This document shows positions 36,368-44,785 of a stretch of 64,000 nt of DNA, in pieces. How positions within the stretch are numbered: position 1 is the stretch's first letter; each line of letters begins with the position of its first letter. The notes beneath the pieces are model-generated. The model had not been told where the DNA came from and searched no databases. It saw only the letters and a program-made list of their open reading frames with translations. The position numbers and the translations under genes were made by a program. The DNA is from CAVWXT01 sp963759115 (GTDB taxonomy: Bacteria > Planctomycetota > Planctomycetia > Pirellulales > Thermoguttaceae), in assembly GCA_963759115.1 (NCBI GenBank), contig CAVWXT010000001.1, positions 1,364,001 to 1,428,000 of the forward strand, in the 5' to 3' direction.

Positions 36368-36969
36368 AGTTCCGCAAAGTTCTTGAGCATCCGCAGTCCG
36401 TCGGATTGGCTCTTCTCGGGATGGAACTGGGTGGCGAAGACGTTGTCTCGCCAAATCATCGAGCAAAACGATCCGCCGTAATCGGTTTCGGTGGCGATCA
36501 CCTGCGAGTCCTTCGGCGCGACGTAGTAGGAGTGGACGAAATAGACGTAGGTGCCCTCGGCGAGGCCTTCCAGCAGCGGCGCGGGCCGGCGGACCGCCAA
36601 CTGGTTCCAGCCCATGTGCGGCACAGAATATCCCTTGGGCAGATCGAAACGCACGACCTCGCCGGGCAGCACGCCGAGCCCCTCGTGCCGGCCGTTCTCG
36701 TAGCTCACGTCGAACAAGAGTTGCAGCCCCAGGCAGATGCCCAGGAACGGCTTGCCCGAATCGATCGCCTCCAGCACCGGTTTCACCAGATCGAGGCGGC
36801 GGAGTTCGGCAATGGCGTCCTCGAAGGCGCCCACGCCCGGCAAGACCACCTTGGCGGCGGCCGCCACCTGTGCCGGATCGCTGGTGACGACGGCCTGGTG
36901 GCCGACCTTCTCGAAGGCCTTCTGCACGCTGCGCAGGTTGCCCATGCCGTAGTCAACGATGGCGATCAT
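36364..36969 (-). CDS. hisH: Imidazole glycerol phosphate synthase subunit HisH
   Basis: HisH is the glutaminase that supplies ammonia to HisF in histidine synthesis. The 201-residue protein starts MIAIVDYGMGNLRSVQKAFE, has the nucleophile motif PFLGICLGLQLLF and the His-Glu pair in FATQFHPEKSQSDG. The start at 36969 is preferred to 36993, since the family begins at this Met. The C-terminus KNFAEL ends at a stop donated by a palindromic element. No hisF is next to it. Confidence 0.94.
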   Translation of the reverse strand: MIAIVDYGMGNLRSVQKAFEKVGHQAVVTSDPAQVAAAAKVVLPGVGAFEDAIAELRRLDLVKPVLEAIDSGKPFLGICLGLQLLFDVSYENGRHEGLGVLPGEVVRFDLPKGYSVPHMGWNQLAVRRPAPLLEGLAEGTYVYFVHSYYVAPKDSQVIATETDYGGSFCSMIWRDNVFATQFHPEKSQSDGLRMLKNFAEL

Positions 36970-37129
36970 GCTTTGGTTTTCCTTCAAATTCATTTGAACT
37001 GCAAGAGGCGATTGCGTTACTTGTCTAACGCGATATGTAAGGCGAGCAAGTAGTCAGTTGGTAGCGTAGATTGTTGTTCTTGCGTGTCCCTCGCGCAAGG
37101 CAGAAAACGAAATCTTTATAACCGAGGAC

Positions 37130-37690
37130 TCACTCGATTCTTTTATTGCTCCGCTTCTTGATGGGTTGCCGACGCTGCGGCCACGGTCCCCAATTCTCCA
37201 GATGCGCTTGCCACTCACATTTCGAGCATACTGCCCTTCCGTCGTCGTGTAGCGTGATACTGATTCTCAGGAAATCACCTTTGTCTGCGACTGTACCCAC
37301 ATTGTGATTGTCAACATAGGCAAGTAGTTGTGCCCGCGTCATAAGCAGGAATCGCCAGTCTTTGTCTTTTTTCCCACGCATTACGAAGGCAAAGTGCAAA
37401 TCGGGGTTCGGGGCATTTCTGATCGCAGTTCTCTTAACCTTGAAGTGATAGGCGCTGGATTTCTTTTGTGATTTTTCTTTGCTAGTCTTGACCTGAACAC
37501 GCGACACAGCCCCATCAGCGTCAGAAACTATGAATATATCGTCTCCAACATCAATCCCTGGAGTTACGGCGTGGTAGCCTCGCCACGCTAATTCCGCCAT
37601 AAGTGCAAACTGCCCAGCCTGACCGACATATAGATGCCGCGCCTTCATAGCCTCTATCTCCTTAAGACCACCCCGCCCTTTTGTGGTCAT
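37130..37690 (-). CDS. PD-(D/E)XK-like hypothetical protein
   Basis: The 186-residue protein has VGQAGQFALMAELAWRGYHA, IDVGDDIFIVSDADG, and VSRVQVKTSKEK. The spaced Glu, Asp and QVKT fit the core of a restriction-endonuclease-like fold seen in DUF4365-type proteins. The tail is basic. It overlaps the small upstream gene by four bases (ATGA). The GC content is lower than the surroundings, so it is likely acquired. Whether it cuts DNA is unknown. Confidence 0.6.
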   Translation of the reverse strand: MTTKGRGGLKEIEAMKARHLYVGQAGQFALMAELAWRGYHAVTPGIDVGDDIFIVSDADGAVSRVQVKTSKEKSQKKSSAYHFKVKRTAIRNAPNPDLHFAFVMRGKKDKDWRFLLMTRAQLLAYVDNHNVGTVADKGDFLRISITLHDDGRAVCSKCEWQAHLENWGPWPQRRQPIKKRSNKRIE

Positions 37691-37881
37691 TCCGAGTCTT
37701 CGTCCCAGTGGGCGTTTAGTCTAATGAGAACCGCTTGGAAATCGCCGTCCACTGTGAGTTTCTCCCCTCCGTGGAAGTGAATTGTCGTCGTAGCCAGCGT
37801 ATCGCTTTCAATGTAATCAATCCGATTAGGGTTCACACCTACGGGTTTATTGTCGGCGGACTGTTCGAGTTCGACTAACAT
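37687..37881 (-). CDS. Small FlbD-like hypothetical protein
   Basis: The 64-residue protein reads MLVELEQSADNKPVGVNPNR and then IDYIESDTLATTTIHFHGGE, with a C-terminal DFQAVLIRLNAHW. The pattern of a leading VNP..I..IE followed by a short beta hairpin is similar to the FlbD/LytTR-like small proteins. It is the first gene of a coupled pair with the PD-(D/E)XK-like gene and may regulate or inhibit it. Confidence 0.5.
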   Translation of the reverse strand: MLVELEQSADNKPVGVNPNRIDYIESDTLATTTIHFHGGEKLTVDGDFQAVLIRLNAHWDEDSE

Positions 37882-38045
37882 CGGCTATTTCTCCGTCTTA
37901 GGGAAAGGTGGACCTTGACGCGACAAACACCATGCTATGTGGCTACCTACGAGCCGTCAAGGGGGTGGGTTTTCTGTGTCGACTGCTCGACAAGATAGGT
38001 AACCGAAAGGAGCCAGCGGCCAGTCAACGTCAAATGGTTTGCCAA

Positions 38046-38078
38046 GAGCATGGGGGCGGCAGTTGAACTGCCACCCCA
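38046..38078. repeat. GGCAGTTGAACTGCC hairpin, copy 2
   Basis: A short perfect palindrome GGCAGTTGAACTGCC lies in the gap before murD. It is one half of the longer element at 46684-46755. Confidence 0.65.
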
Positions 38079-38153
38079 GCATCCGGCGCGCGACCACGGG
38101 CCGCCGCTCTGTGCCCCCTTGCCACCGCGAGCCACGCCCGGTTTACTGGCAGC

Positions 38154-39608
38154 ATGAGTATCGACTATCGCGGCCGGCGGGCGACGATCATGGGGCTGGG
38201 CCATTTTGGCGGCGGGGCCGCCGCCGCACGCTGGCTCGCCCGGCAGGGGGCCATCGTCACCGTGACCGATCTGGCCGATGCCGCCGCATTGGCCGACTCG
38301 CTGCCGCTGCTGACCGACGTGCCGATCGCCGCACTCCACCTCGGCGGCCACCGCGAAGAAGACTTCCGCGACGCCGATCTCGTGGTCGTGAACCCGGCGG
38401 TCCGGCCCAGGAGCCCGTGGCTGCAAGTCGCCCGTCGTAGCGGCGCTCGGCTCTGCACGGAGATCGAATTGTTCATTGAGAACTGCCCGGCGAAGATCAT
38501 CGGCGTCACGGGCTCGAACGGCAAGTCGACCACCGCGGCGATGATCGCCGCAATCCTGAAGTCCCGAGGGGGACAGTCCCATTTTCGCGGCGACGACAGC
38601 ACTCTTGGTAGCGGCGCTTCGCTCGCCGCGAAAATCGGGACAGTCCCCTGTGAACGGAGCGCCGGCCGCCGGACGTTTCTGGGCGGGAACATCGGCGGCA
38701 GCCTGCTGGAGCAACTGCCGCAGATCGGGCCCGATGATTGGGTGGTGCTGGAGATCAGCAGCTTTCAGTTGTGGCACGCCGGCCCGGCCGCGAAGATGCC
38801 GCACGTGGCCGTGGTCACCGGCTGCACGCCCAACCACCTCGATTGGCACGAGAGTTTCGCCGACTACGCCGCGGCCAAGCAGCGAATTCTCACCGGCCAA
38901 ACGTCCGTCGATTTCGCCGTGCTCAATACCTTTGATGCGGAAGTGGCCACGTGGTCGCACCTGGTTCGCGGACGGCAGATCGCGGTGGGCGACGAAATCG
39001 CCTGTTCCGCACACGGAGTGTGCGGGCTACGACTGGATGAACTGCCGCCGCTGCCCGTGCCGGGCGAGCACAACCGGATCAACGCCGCTTGTGCGGCCGC
39101 CGCGGCGCTGGCGGCCGGATGCGGGCGAGAGGACATCCGGCGGGGATTGCAGGCATTTCGCCCCCTGCCGCAGCGGCTGGAATGGTTCGCTGTGATCGAA
39201 GGCCGCCGCTTCTACAACGACTCGACAGCCACTACGCCCGAGTCGACGATCGCCGCCCTGCGGTCGCTCGATCTGCCGATCTGGCTCTTGGCGGGGGGGA
39301 AGAGCAAAGGGGCCGATCTCGCGCCGCTGGCCGCAGAGATCGTGCAGCGAGCACGCGGGGCGGCCTTCTTCGGGGCCGCGCGAGAAGAACTTCACGCCCT
39401 GCTGCTCCAACGGCAGCCGCAATTCGTTTCCGCGGCGGTCGAAACGATGGACGAGGCGCTGCAATGGTGTTGGCCGCAGAGCCGGCCGGGAGAAGCCATC
39501 GTCCTCTCGCCCGCCTGCGCGAGCACCGATCAGTTCCGCAACTTCCGCCAGCGGGGCCAGCGCTTTGTGGAGTTGATCCAGCAGTTATCCAATCCGCTCA
39601 ATCGGTAA
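38154..39608 (+). CDS. murD: UDP-N-acetylmuramoylalanine-D-glutamate ligase with an embedded palindromic element
   Basis: MurD adds D-Glu to UDP-MurNAc-L-Ala. The protein has the N-terminal Rossmann domain (MGLGHFGGGAAAARWLARQG), the P-loop GVTGSNGKSTTAAMIAAI, the central VTGCTPNHLDWHESFADYAA, and the C-terminal SPACASTDQFRNFRQRG. Residues 138-169 are foreign to the family: a palindromic element of 96 bases (38565-38660) is inserted in frame between AILKS and AGRRTFLGGNIG, which are contiguous in normal MurD. It falls after the P-loop helix, probably on the surface. Start at the ATG at 38154. Confidence 0.94.
   Translation: MSIDYRGRRATIMGLGHFGGGAAAARWLARQGAIVTVTDLADAAALADSLPLLTDVPIAALHLGGHREEDFRDADLVVVNPAVRPRSPWLQVARRSGARLCTEIELFIENCPAKIIGVTGSNGKSTTAAMIAAILKSRGGQSHFRGDDSTLGSGASLAAKIGTVPCERSAGRRTFLGGNIGGSLLEQLPQIGPDDWVVLEISSFQLWHAGPAAKMPHVAVVTGCTPNHLDWHESFADYAAAKQRILTGQTSVDFAVLNTFDAEVATWSHLVRGRQIAVGDEIACSAHGVCGLRLDELPPLPVPGEHNRINAACAAAAALAAGCGREDIRRGLQAFRPLPQRLEWFAVIEGRRFYNDSTATTPESTIAALRSLDLPIWLLAGGKSKGADLAPLAAEIVQRARGAAFFGAAREELHALLLQRQPQFVSAAVETMDEALQWCWPQSRPGEAIVLSPACASTDQFRNFRQRGQRFVELIQQLSNPLNR
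38565..38660. repeat. Palindromic element family A, inside murD
   Basis: A 96-base insert in frame. Inverted arms 38568-38592 and 38624-38648 carry GGGGGACAGTCCCATTTTCG and the matching CGAAAATCGGGACAGTCCCC; the GGGACAGTCCC cores are near-palindromes themselves. The loop has a relative of the CCAGAGGGTGCT segment shared by the parA and acyl-CoA dehydrogenase copies. It encodes about 32 residues with no stop. Confidence 0.9.
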
Positions 39609-39612
39609 AGTT

Positions 39613-39640
39613 GCGTTGTAGAAGCAGCATCTTGCCGCTG
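39613..39640. repeat. GTAGAAGC.GCATCTTG repeat, half-copy
   Basis: TTGTAGAAGCAGCATCTTGC resembles the left arm of the element at 23757-23832; the right arm is missing. Confidence 0.6.
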
Positions 39641-39693
39641 CTTTGCACACCCTGAACAGTTGCGCCGGACAAGAGTTCGACCCCCTCTGTGCA

Positions 39694-39799
39694 CCTATGG
39701 AGTGAGGCGATTTATCGCCACTTTCTTTGGAATGGGGATAACTCGCTGTGACCCGCTGTCAGACGCGGGAAAAGCGGCGATGAATCGCCGCACTCCAAG
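39694..39799. repeat. Palindromic element related to family B
   Basis: The arms TGGAGTGAGGCGATTTATCG and CGATGAATCGCCGCACTCCA are imperfectly complementary around a long loop. The loop has ACGCGGGAAAAGCGGCGA, close to the ACGCGGGAAAATCGGCGA of the copy at 21400-21472. Here it lies outside genes. Confidence 0.75.
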
Positions 39800-39824
39800 A
39801 GTGGACCGACTCTCACACGCCCTA

Positions 39825-39852
39825 TTGACAGAAATCGGAACCGTGCTATAGA
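39825..39852 (+). promoter_or_regulatory. Sigma-70-like promoter
   Basis: TTGACA at 39825-39830 and TATAGA at 39847-39852 are separated by 16 bases. It points toward the cupin gene 200 bases away, or to an unrecognised short transcript. Confidence 0.45.
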
Positions 39853-39990
39853 AGGGGTGTGTCGCGTGCGGTCTTCGGATCGTGCGTCGTCACGACCTCG
39901 GGGTCAACGACGGTTTGGGCTTCCTTGGCGGAGGCCGTTACGGCGCTGGGAGTCGTTGCCTCGGGGTTTTTTCTGCGCGCTGGGTTGTGC

Positions 39991-39996
39991 TATAAT
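39991..39996 (+). promoter_or_regulatory. Extended -10 site upstream of the cupin gene
   Basis: TGCTATAAT contains a perfect -10 hexamer with the TGn extension, 54 bases before the cupin ATG. No clear -35 box is at the expected distance. Confidence 0.45.
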
Positions 39997-40049
39997 CGGC
40001 AGATGTTCCGCAGACGCCCTGGCGAACGCCAACCATCGAGGAGCCGACG

Positions 40050-40436
40050 ATGAAAGTCATTCACTGCGAACAGATCGAAGCCGCGCCCGTCGAGACGGAG
40101 GGGGCCGTGAAGTGCCGCATGCGCTGCCTGATCGGTCCCGACGACGCCGCGCCCAGCTTTTCCATGCGGCAGTTCGAGGTGGCCCCCGGCGGCAGCACCC
40201 CGAAACACGCCCACGCCCACGAGCACGAGGTGTTCGTGCTGGAGGGTACCGGAGTCGTGATGGAGGGCGACCGCGAACACCCGCTGCGGCCGGGCATGGC
40301 CGTCTTCGTGCCGCCGAACCAGCTCCACCAGTTCCGCAACACGGGCCCCGGCCCGATGAAGTTCCTGTGCTTGATTCCGCATCCCTTGCGCGGCGTCCGC
40401 GAGGTTTGCGTGGCCGCCTGCGGGTGCGATGGGTAG
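40050..40436 (+). CDS. Cupin-domain protein
   Basis: The 128-residue protein starts MKVIHCEQIEAAPVETEGAV. The two cupin motifs are visible: STPKHAHAHEHEVFVLEGTG (histidines and Glu as metal ligands) and PNQLHQFRNTGPG (the last His). The C-terminus ends VCVAACGCDG. Small single-domain cupins bind metal or sugars; no substrate can be inferred. A CGAGGAG-like site precedes the ATG. Confidence 0.88.
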   Translation: MKVIHCEQIEAAPVETEGAVKCRMRCLIGPDDAAPSFSMRQFEVAPGGSTPKHAHAHEHEVFVLEGTGVVMEGDREHPLRPGMAVFVPPNQLHQFRNTGPGPMKFLCLIPHPLRGVREVCVAACGCDG

Positions 40437-40516
40437 TTCACAGTCGTCAGTGGTCAGTTTTCAGTGGTCAGTTCTTGACTGACTGACAACTGAGCACTGA
40501 CAACTGAAAACTGACA
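40437..40516. repeat. CAGTGGTCAGTT / CAACTGA word repeat, copy 2
   Basis: GTCAGTGGTCAGTTTTCAGT words on the left and GACAACTGAGCACTGACAAC words on the right form an inverted repeat in the 107-base gap before ligA, related to 7228-7318. Confidence 0.7.
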
Positions 40517-40543
40517 CGTGATGACTCTACCCGAGTTCGAGCC

Positions 40544-43197
40544 ATGCCTACCAATCCTGCCGCCGAAATCGCCCGGCTCCGCGAGGAAATCCGCTACCAC
40601 GACCGGAAGTACTACGTCGAGGCGGCCCCAGAGATTTCCGATCTCCAGTACGACCGGCTCATGGAGCGGCTCAAGAAGCTGGAGGCCGAGCATCCCGATC
40701 TGGTCACGCCGGACAGCCCCACGCAACGCATCGGCGATCAGCCCGTCGAGGGACTTGTGCAGGTTGAGCATCGCGTGCCGATGCTCTCGATCGACAACAC
40801 CTACAGCCTCGACGAGTTGAAGAAATACGGCGACCGCGTGGCGAAACTGCTGCCGGGTGAAGAGGTCGAGTGGGTGGTGGAACTGAAGGTCGATGGCGTG
40901 GCCGTCTCGCTGATCTACGAGGACGGCCTGTTGACCCACGGCGTGACCCGTGGCAACGGCCGGGTGGGCGACGACATCACCCACAACGTCCGCACGATCA
41001 AAGACATTCCGCTGCGGCTCAGCGCCATGGTCCCCTCGCCCACCGGGAGAGGGCTAGGGTGAGGGCAGCGGGCGAGAGGAACAGCCCTCACCCCCTGCCC
41101 CTCTCCCAAAGGGAGAGGGGAGAAATCGTTGCGACCGTTCCGCCGCTCTTGGAAGTCCGCGGCGAAATCTACATGACCAACTCCGACCTCGTGCTGCTTA
41201 ACCAAGCCCAGCAGAAGAAGGGCGAACCGCCGTTCGCCAACACCCGCAACGTCACGGCCGGCAGCGTCCGCCAACTCGATCCGCGGGTCTGCGCCGAGCG
41301 GCGGCTGCGGTTCTTTTGCCACAGCGCCGGCGACACGCGCGGCCTCAAGGCACGATCCCACATGGAGTTTCTCGACGAGCTTCGCGGCTACGGGCTGGCC
41401 GTGACGCCCTACGTCGAGTGCTTTCCCTCCTTCGCAGCGGCGGTGGAACACTGCGAAGAGTTGATCGAGCGGCTGCACGAACTGGATTTCGAGATCGACG
41501 GGCTGGTGCTCAAGGTGAATCGTTTCGACCAGCGCGAGCGGCTCGGCAGCACGTCCAAGAGCCCCCGCTGGGTGATTGCCTACAAGTTCGAAAAGTACGA
41601 AGCCACCACGCGGCTCAACGACATTCAGGTCCAAGTGGGCAAGAGCGGCGCAATAACTCCGGTTGCCATCCTCGAACCAGTCGAAATCGCAGGTACGACC
41701 GTTTCCCAGGCGAGTCTTCACAATGCGGACGAAATCCGCAAGAAGGACGTACGTCTCGGCGACACGGTTGTTGTGGAGAAGGCAGGAAAGATCATACCCC
41801 ACATCGTACGTGTTGAAAAACATTTGCGAAAGGTGGTACTGCGCGAATTCACGTATCCAACGCACTGCCCCGCTTGTGGTGAATGGCTGATTACGGCTGA
41901 GGGTGAATATCCATTCGGAACGCAGGACTGGCGCGAGCGAATACTTCACTACCTCCACCCGTTTCCACAGAAACACGAGGGAAACGTCCGCCATGTTGGG
42001 CAAAAGCTAGTGCGGACGCTTGTTTCCGCAATCCCCATTCAAAGCTACCGTGACCTCTACCGCATCCAGCAAAATCACTTGGCTCGCATTGAAACAGGTG
42101 AGAGGCAAAGCAAAAAGGGAAAGAAATTCAAAGTCAAAGTAGGTGAGAGACTCGCCAGTAAAATCCTAAGGGGTCTGGAGCGAAGCAAGAACTGTGGGTT
42201 GGAGCGAGTGCTCGCGGCTCTCGCAATCGAGGGCGTAGGCCCGTGGACCGCCACACGTCTGGCTGGAGCGTACAAGACCATTGATCAGTTAATGGGTGCC
42301 AGCGCGGAGCAGATTGCAGCAATTGAAGGTGTCCCACCAGTCGTCGCGTATAGTGTTGCCTCTTTCCTCAACAGCCGTTTTGGCAGAAAGGCTATCGAGG
42401 ATTTGCGCTCGTGCGGAGTAAACATGATCGCAACGGGCAGCACGGAGGACAGGGGCCTCGTGGTATGCCGAAATCCTGGATGCCCCGCACAACTCAAGGA
42501 ACACATTGAGTTTTTCGTTCATCGTAACGGCATGGATATCGAGGGAATTGGCGAGAAGCTTGTGGAGCAACTAGTCAACGAAAAGGTCGTGCGAACGTTT
42601 GGCGATCTCTACCGGCTGGAACAACGGCAAGATCGGTTGCTGAATCTGGCGCGAATGGGTCGCAAATCGGTCGACAAGCTGCTGGACGGCATCGAGGCCA
42701 GCAAGGGTCGCGGTCTGGCCCGGTTATTGAACGCCTTGGCGATCCGCCACGTCGGCGACCGTCTGGCCACGCTCCTGGCCGAACGCTTCGGCTCGATGGA
42801 CGCGCTGATGGCGGCCAGCGTGGAGCAGTTAAGCGAAACCAATGAAATCGGTGAGAAAATCGCTAATAGCGTGTACGACTTCCTGCACAGCAAGTTCGGC
42901 GTGGAGACGATCGAAGACCTGAAGAGTGTGGGTGTGAAGATGAAGTCGGCGGCGCGAGCCGGTGGCCCGCGGGCGTTGGAAGGCAAGACGCTCGTAGTCA
43001 CCGGCACCTTGCAGAAATACAGCCGCGACGAGATAAAGGAACTCATCGCCCGGCATGGCGGCCATCCCGCCACCGGCGTCTCGAAGAATACCGACTACGT
43101 TGTGGCCGGTGAGAAGGCCGGCAGCAAACTTGCCAAAGCCCAAGAATTCGGCGTTCCGGTGATTACCGAGGAGGAGTTCGATGCGCTAATCAAGTAG
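40544..43197 (+). CDS. ligA: NAD-dependent DNA ligase LigA with a duplicated HhH module and an embedded element
   Basis: LigA seals nicks using NAD. The Ia and adenylation domains are normal, with the nucleophile Lys115 in ELKVDG. A repeat element (41027-41133) sits between residues DIPLRLSA and TVPPLLEVRGEIYM and changes the frame. The OB fold follows. The zinc finger is then split: CPAC (41866-41877) and CRNPGCPAQ (42466 on) are about 195 residues apart instead of about 15. The inserted part copies the HhH domain: LERSKNCGLERVLAALAI parallels IEASKGRGLARLLNALAI. The normal HhH and BRCT (LEGKTLVVTGTLQKYS) domains close the protein of about 880 residues. Confidence 0.92.
41027..41133. repeat. 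Palindromic element inside ligA
   Basis: Two hairpins, CCCTCGCCCACCGGGAGAGGG-like on the left and CCCTCTCCCAAAGGGAGAGG on the right, are also imperfect inverted copies of each other. The apparent length of 107 bases disrupts the frame. A single lost base near 41025 would make it 108 and leave an open frame through the whole element (HRERARVRAAGERNSPHPLP), as for the other gene-borne elements. Confidence 0.8.
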
Positions 43198-43211
43198 ATG
43201 GCGGGGCCCTT

Positions 43212-44204
43212 TCATTCCCCGGGTGCCCACCCAAGCTTGCTGAGGCATCGATGAAGCCGTTTGAGCTGCTGGCTTTCTCCGTCATCCAGGCACTGATCGC
43301 TGATAAACTGGGTGATAACGCTGGCAAAGGCACGAGCATGCAGCATGCGCACCTGCTCCTGTCGCAGTTCGTACTCCGCAACAATCCGGTGAAGGTGCTT
43401 GAATTCTTCGTCGTCGATCTGCAGATCGGCCACTGCGGCCTTTAGCGCGTCCCAGTATACGGCAACGCCGTTGCGAGTCGTTTTTCGAGTTTCCGTGAGC
43501 ACGGCAGCAACTGCGCCGGTTTCGGCTCTCCCACAGCGACACCTGCGCGAGCGAAGCTTGTCAGGAACCCAGCCGCCGATTCTGGATTCACACTGAAACA
43601 TATTCCTGTCGAAGCTGCGCAGAAACTTATACGTGCCCCGGCTGGAGAGGTCTTGAAAGGACCGGATTCCTGCGTCCCGCATTACGGTAAAGTAGAATTC
43701 CATTAATTGAGCCGACGATTCAGCATCGTCGCCCGCCATGTGCGAACCGGAATATGGTACACCGTGGGCGTGGCAGGCGTCGCCCAGCGAACATCGTGGC
43801 CCCAGGCCGAGCAAAGGTCTGAGATACATGAGGCACATGTGGGGCGGATTGAGTGAAAAGCCGGCCCGATTCATTTCGTATTCAAAGAATCGCATGTCGA
43901 AGTAGACGTTATATGCGGCAAGAACGCACCCCGAAATGGCCTTGGCAACGCCATCCGCAACCTCCTCGAATGTGGGGGCATCCACCACTTCGGCGTCGGT
44001 AATGCCGTGAATTTCCGTAGCCCCCATTGGTCGACGCGGATTGATTAGCGTATCCAGAACGACTTCCGAACGTCCGTCCCGCTCTCGCCGAATCACTGAC
44101 ACCTCAACGACTCGGTCCATCCCCGCGCTTAGGCCGGTTGTCTCAAAGTCGAGAATGGCCACAGGTGTGTCGAAGACCGGCGATTCCAGAATGCCCTTAC
44201 CCAT
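43212..44204 (-). CDS. DEDDh 3'-5' exonuclease (DnaQ-like)
   Basis: The 330-residue protein has the exonuclease motifs: VAILDFETTGLSAGMDRVVE (D and E of ExoI), VLAAYNVYFDMRFFE (ExoII D), and HMAGDDAESSAQL (ExoIII H and D). The C-terminal 130 residues, with DDEEFKHLHRIVAEYELRQE and FISDQCLDDGESQQLKRLHR, resemble TerB-like helical domains. It lies convergent with ligA, 14 bases apart, and is transcribed just after a BRCT gene. Role: DNA repair or proofreading. Confidence 0.88.
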   Translation of the reverse strand: MGKGILESPVFDTPVAILDFETTGLSAGMDRVVEVSVIRRERDGRSEVVLDTLINPRRPMGATEIHGITDAEVVDAPTFEEVADGVAKAISGCVLAAYNVYFDMRFFEYEMNRAGFSLNPPHMCLMYLRPLLGLGPRCSLGDACHAHGVPYSGSHMAGDDAESSAQLMEFYFTVMRDAGIRSFQDLSSRGTYKFLRSFDRNMFQCESRIGGWVPDKLRSRRCRCGRAETGAVAAVLTETRKTTRNGVAVYWDALKAAVADLQIDDEEFKHLHRIVAEYELRQEQVRMLHARAFASVITQFISDQCLDDGESQQLKRLHRCLSKLGWAPGE

Positions 44205-44237
44205 CGCTGGAATCCTTTCGATTTCAGTGCGAAGAGT

Positions 44238-44624
44238 TTACCCAGAACCCACTGAATCCGGGATCTCCCCATCATGCAGGAATTGGGCGAACTGTCCTTC
44301 ATCCATTATGACTACGTTCTGCTCTCTTGCCTTCTTGAGTTTTGCTGGACCCGCGTTTGGTCCCGTTACAAGGTATGCAAGTGAATGCGTTACCGATTTC
44401 ACAACGTCCAAGCCATCTGCTGCTGCAAGTTGGCCCAGCTTGTCCTTTTCGGAAGGCGAGAACCCCGTGAAACAAATCTGGTTTGTCTTTTTCAGCGCCT
44501 GACTTTTCGGCCGTTTCACAGTGTAGATCAACTGCCACCCTTCCGCGTCAGACATCTGCGAGATCTGCTCGTCCGAGAGGTTTGTTCTGGACCTGAGAAT
44601 CATCGCGACTCGTTGGCCAGCCAT
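44238..44624 (-). CDS. BRCT-domain protein
   Basis: The 128-residue protein has a BRCT fold from about residue 48: NQICFTGFSPSEKDKLGQLA, then VTHSLAYLVTGPNAGPAKL and EQNVVIMDEGQFAQFL. BRCT domains bind DNA ends or phosphopeptides. In several bacteria an exonuclease and a BRCT are fused in one protein; here the two are adjacent separate genes, with the exonuclease 33 bases downstream. The pair probably acts together. Confidence 0.85.
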   Translation of the reverse strand: MAGQRVAMILRSRTNLSDEQISQMSDAEGWQLIYTVKRPKSQALKKTNQICFTGFSPSEKDKLGQLAAADGLDVVKSVTHSLAYLVTGPNAGPAKLKKAREQNVVIMDEGQFAQFLHDGEIPDSVGSG

Positions 44625-44785
44625 AATGAAGACCTCGCTTCAAAGCCCCCGATAGCACCGACTTGCCATTGCTGTTTCTCGGCTTTAGCGTCACCATAAC
44701 TGGCTTGAAGCTGCCGGTCAAGCCCCCCCGGAAGTGGCTGTCGCTCTCTGGAAGTCTGGGACGCAGCGTGACATAATTGTAGTGT

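Larger units (their letters stand above)
39609..40049. other. Gap between murD and the cupin gene
   Basis: The 441 bases hold a half-copy of the GTAGAAGC repeat, a family-B-like palindromic element, and two promoter-like sites. A possible small reading frame at 39859-40053 (MSRAVFGSCVVTTSGSTTVW) has no recognised content, and I do not call it. Confidence 0.6.

Noticed and set aside
39859..40053. Small protein after the TTGACA/TATAGA promoter
   Set aside because: No conserved pattern, and low-confidence composition. The promoter may serve the cupin gene.
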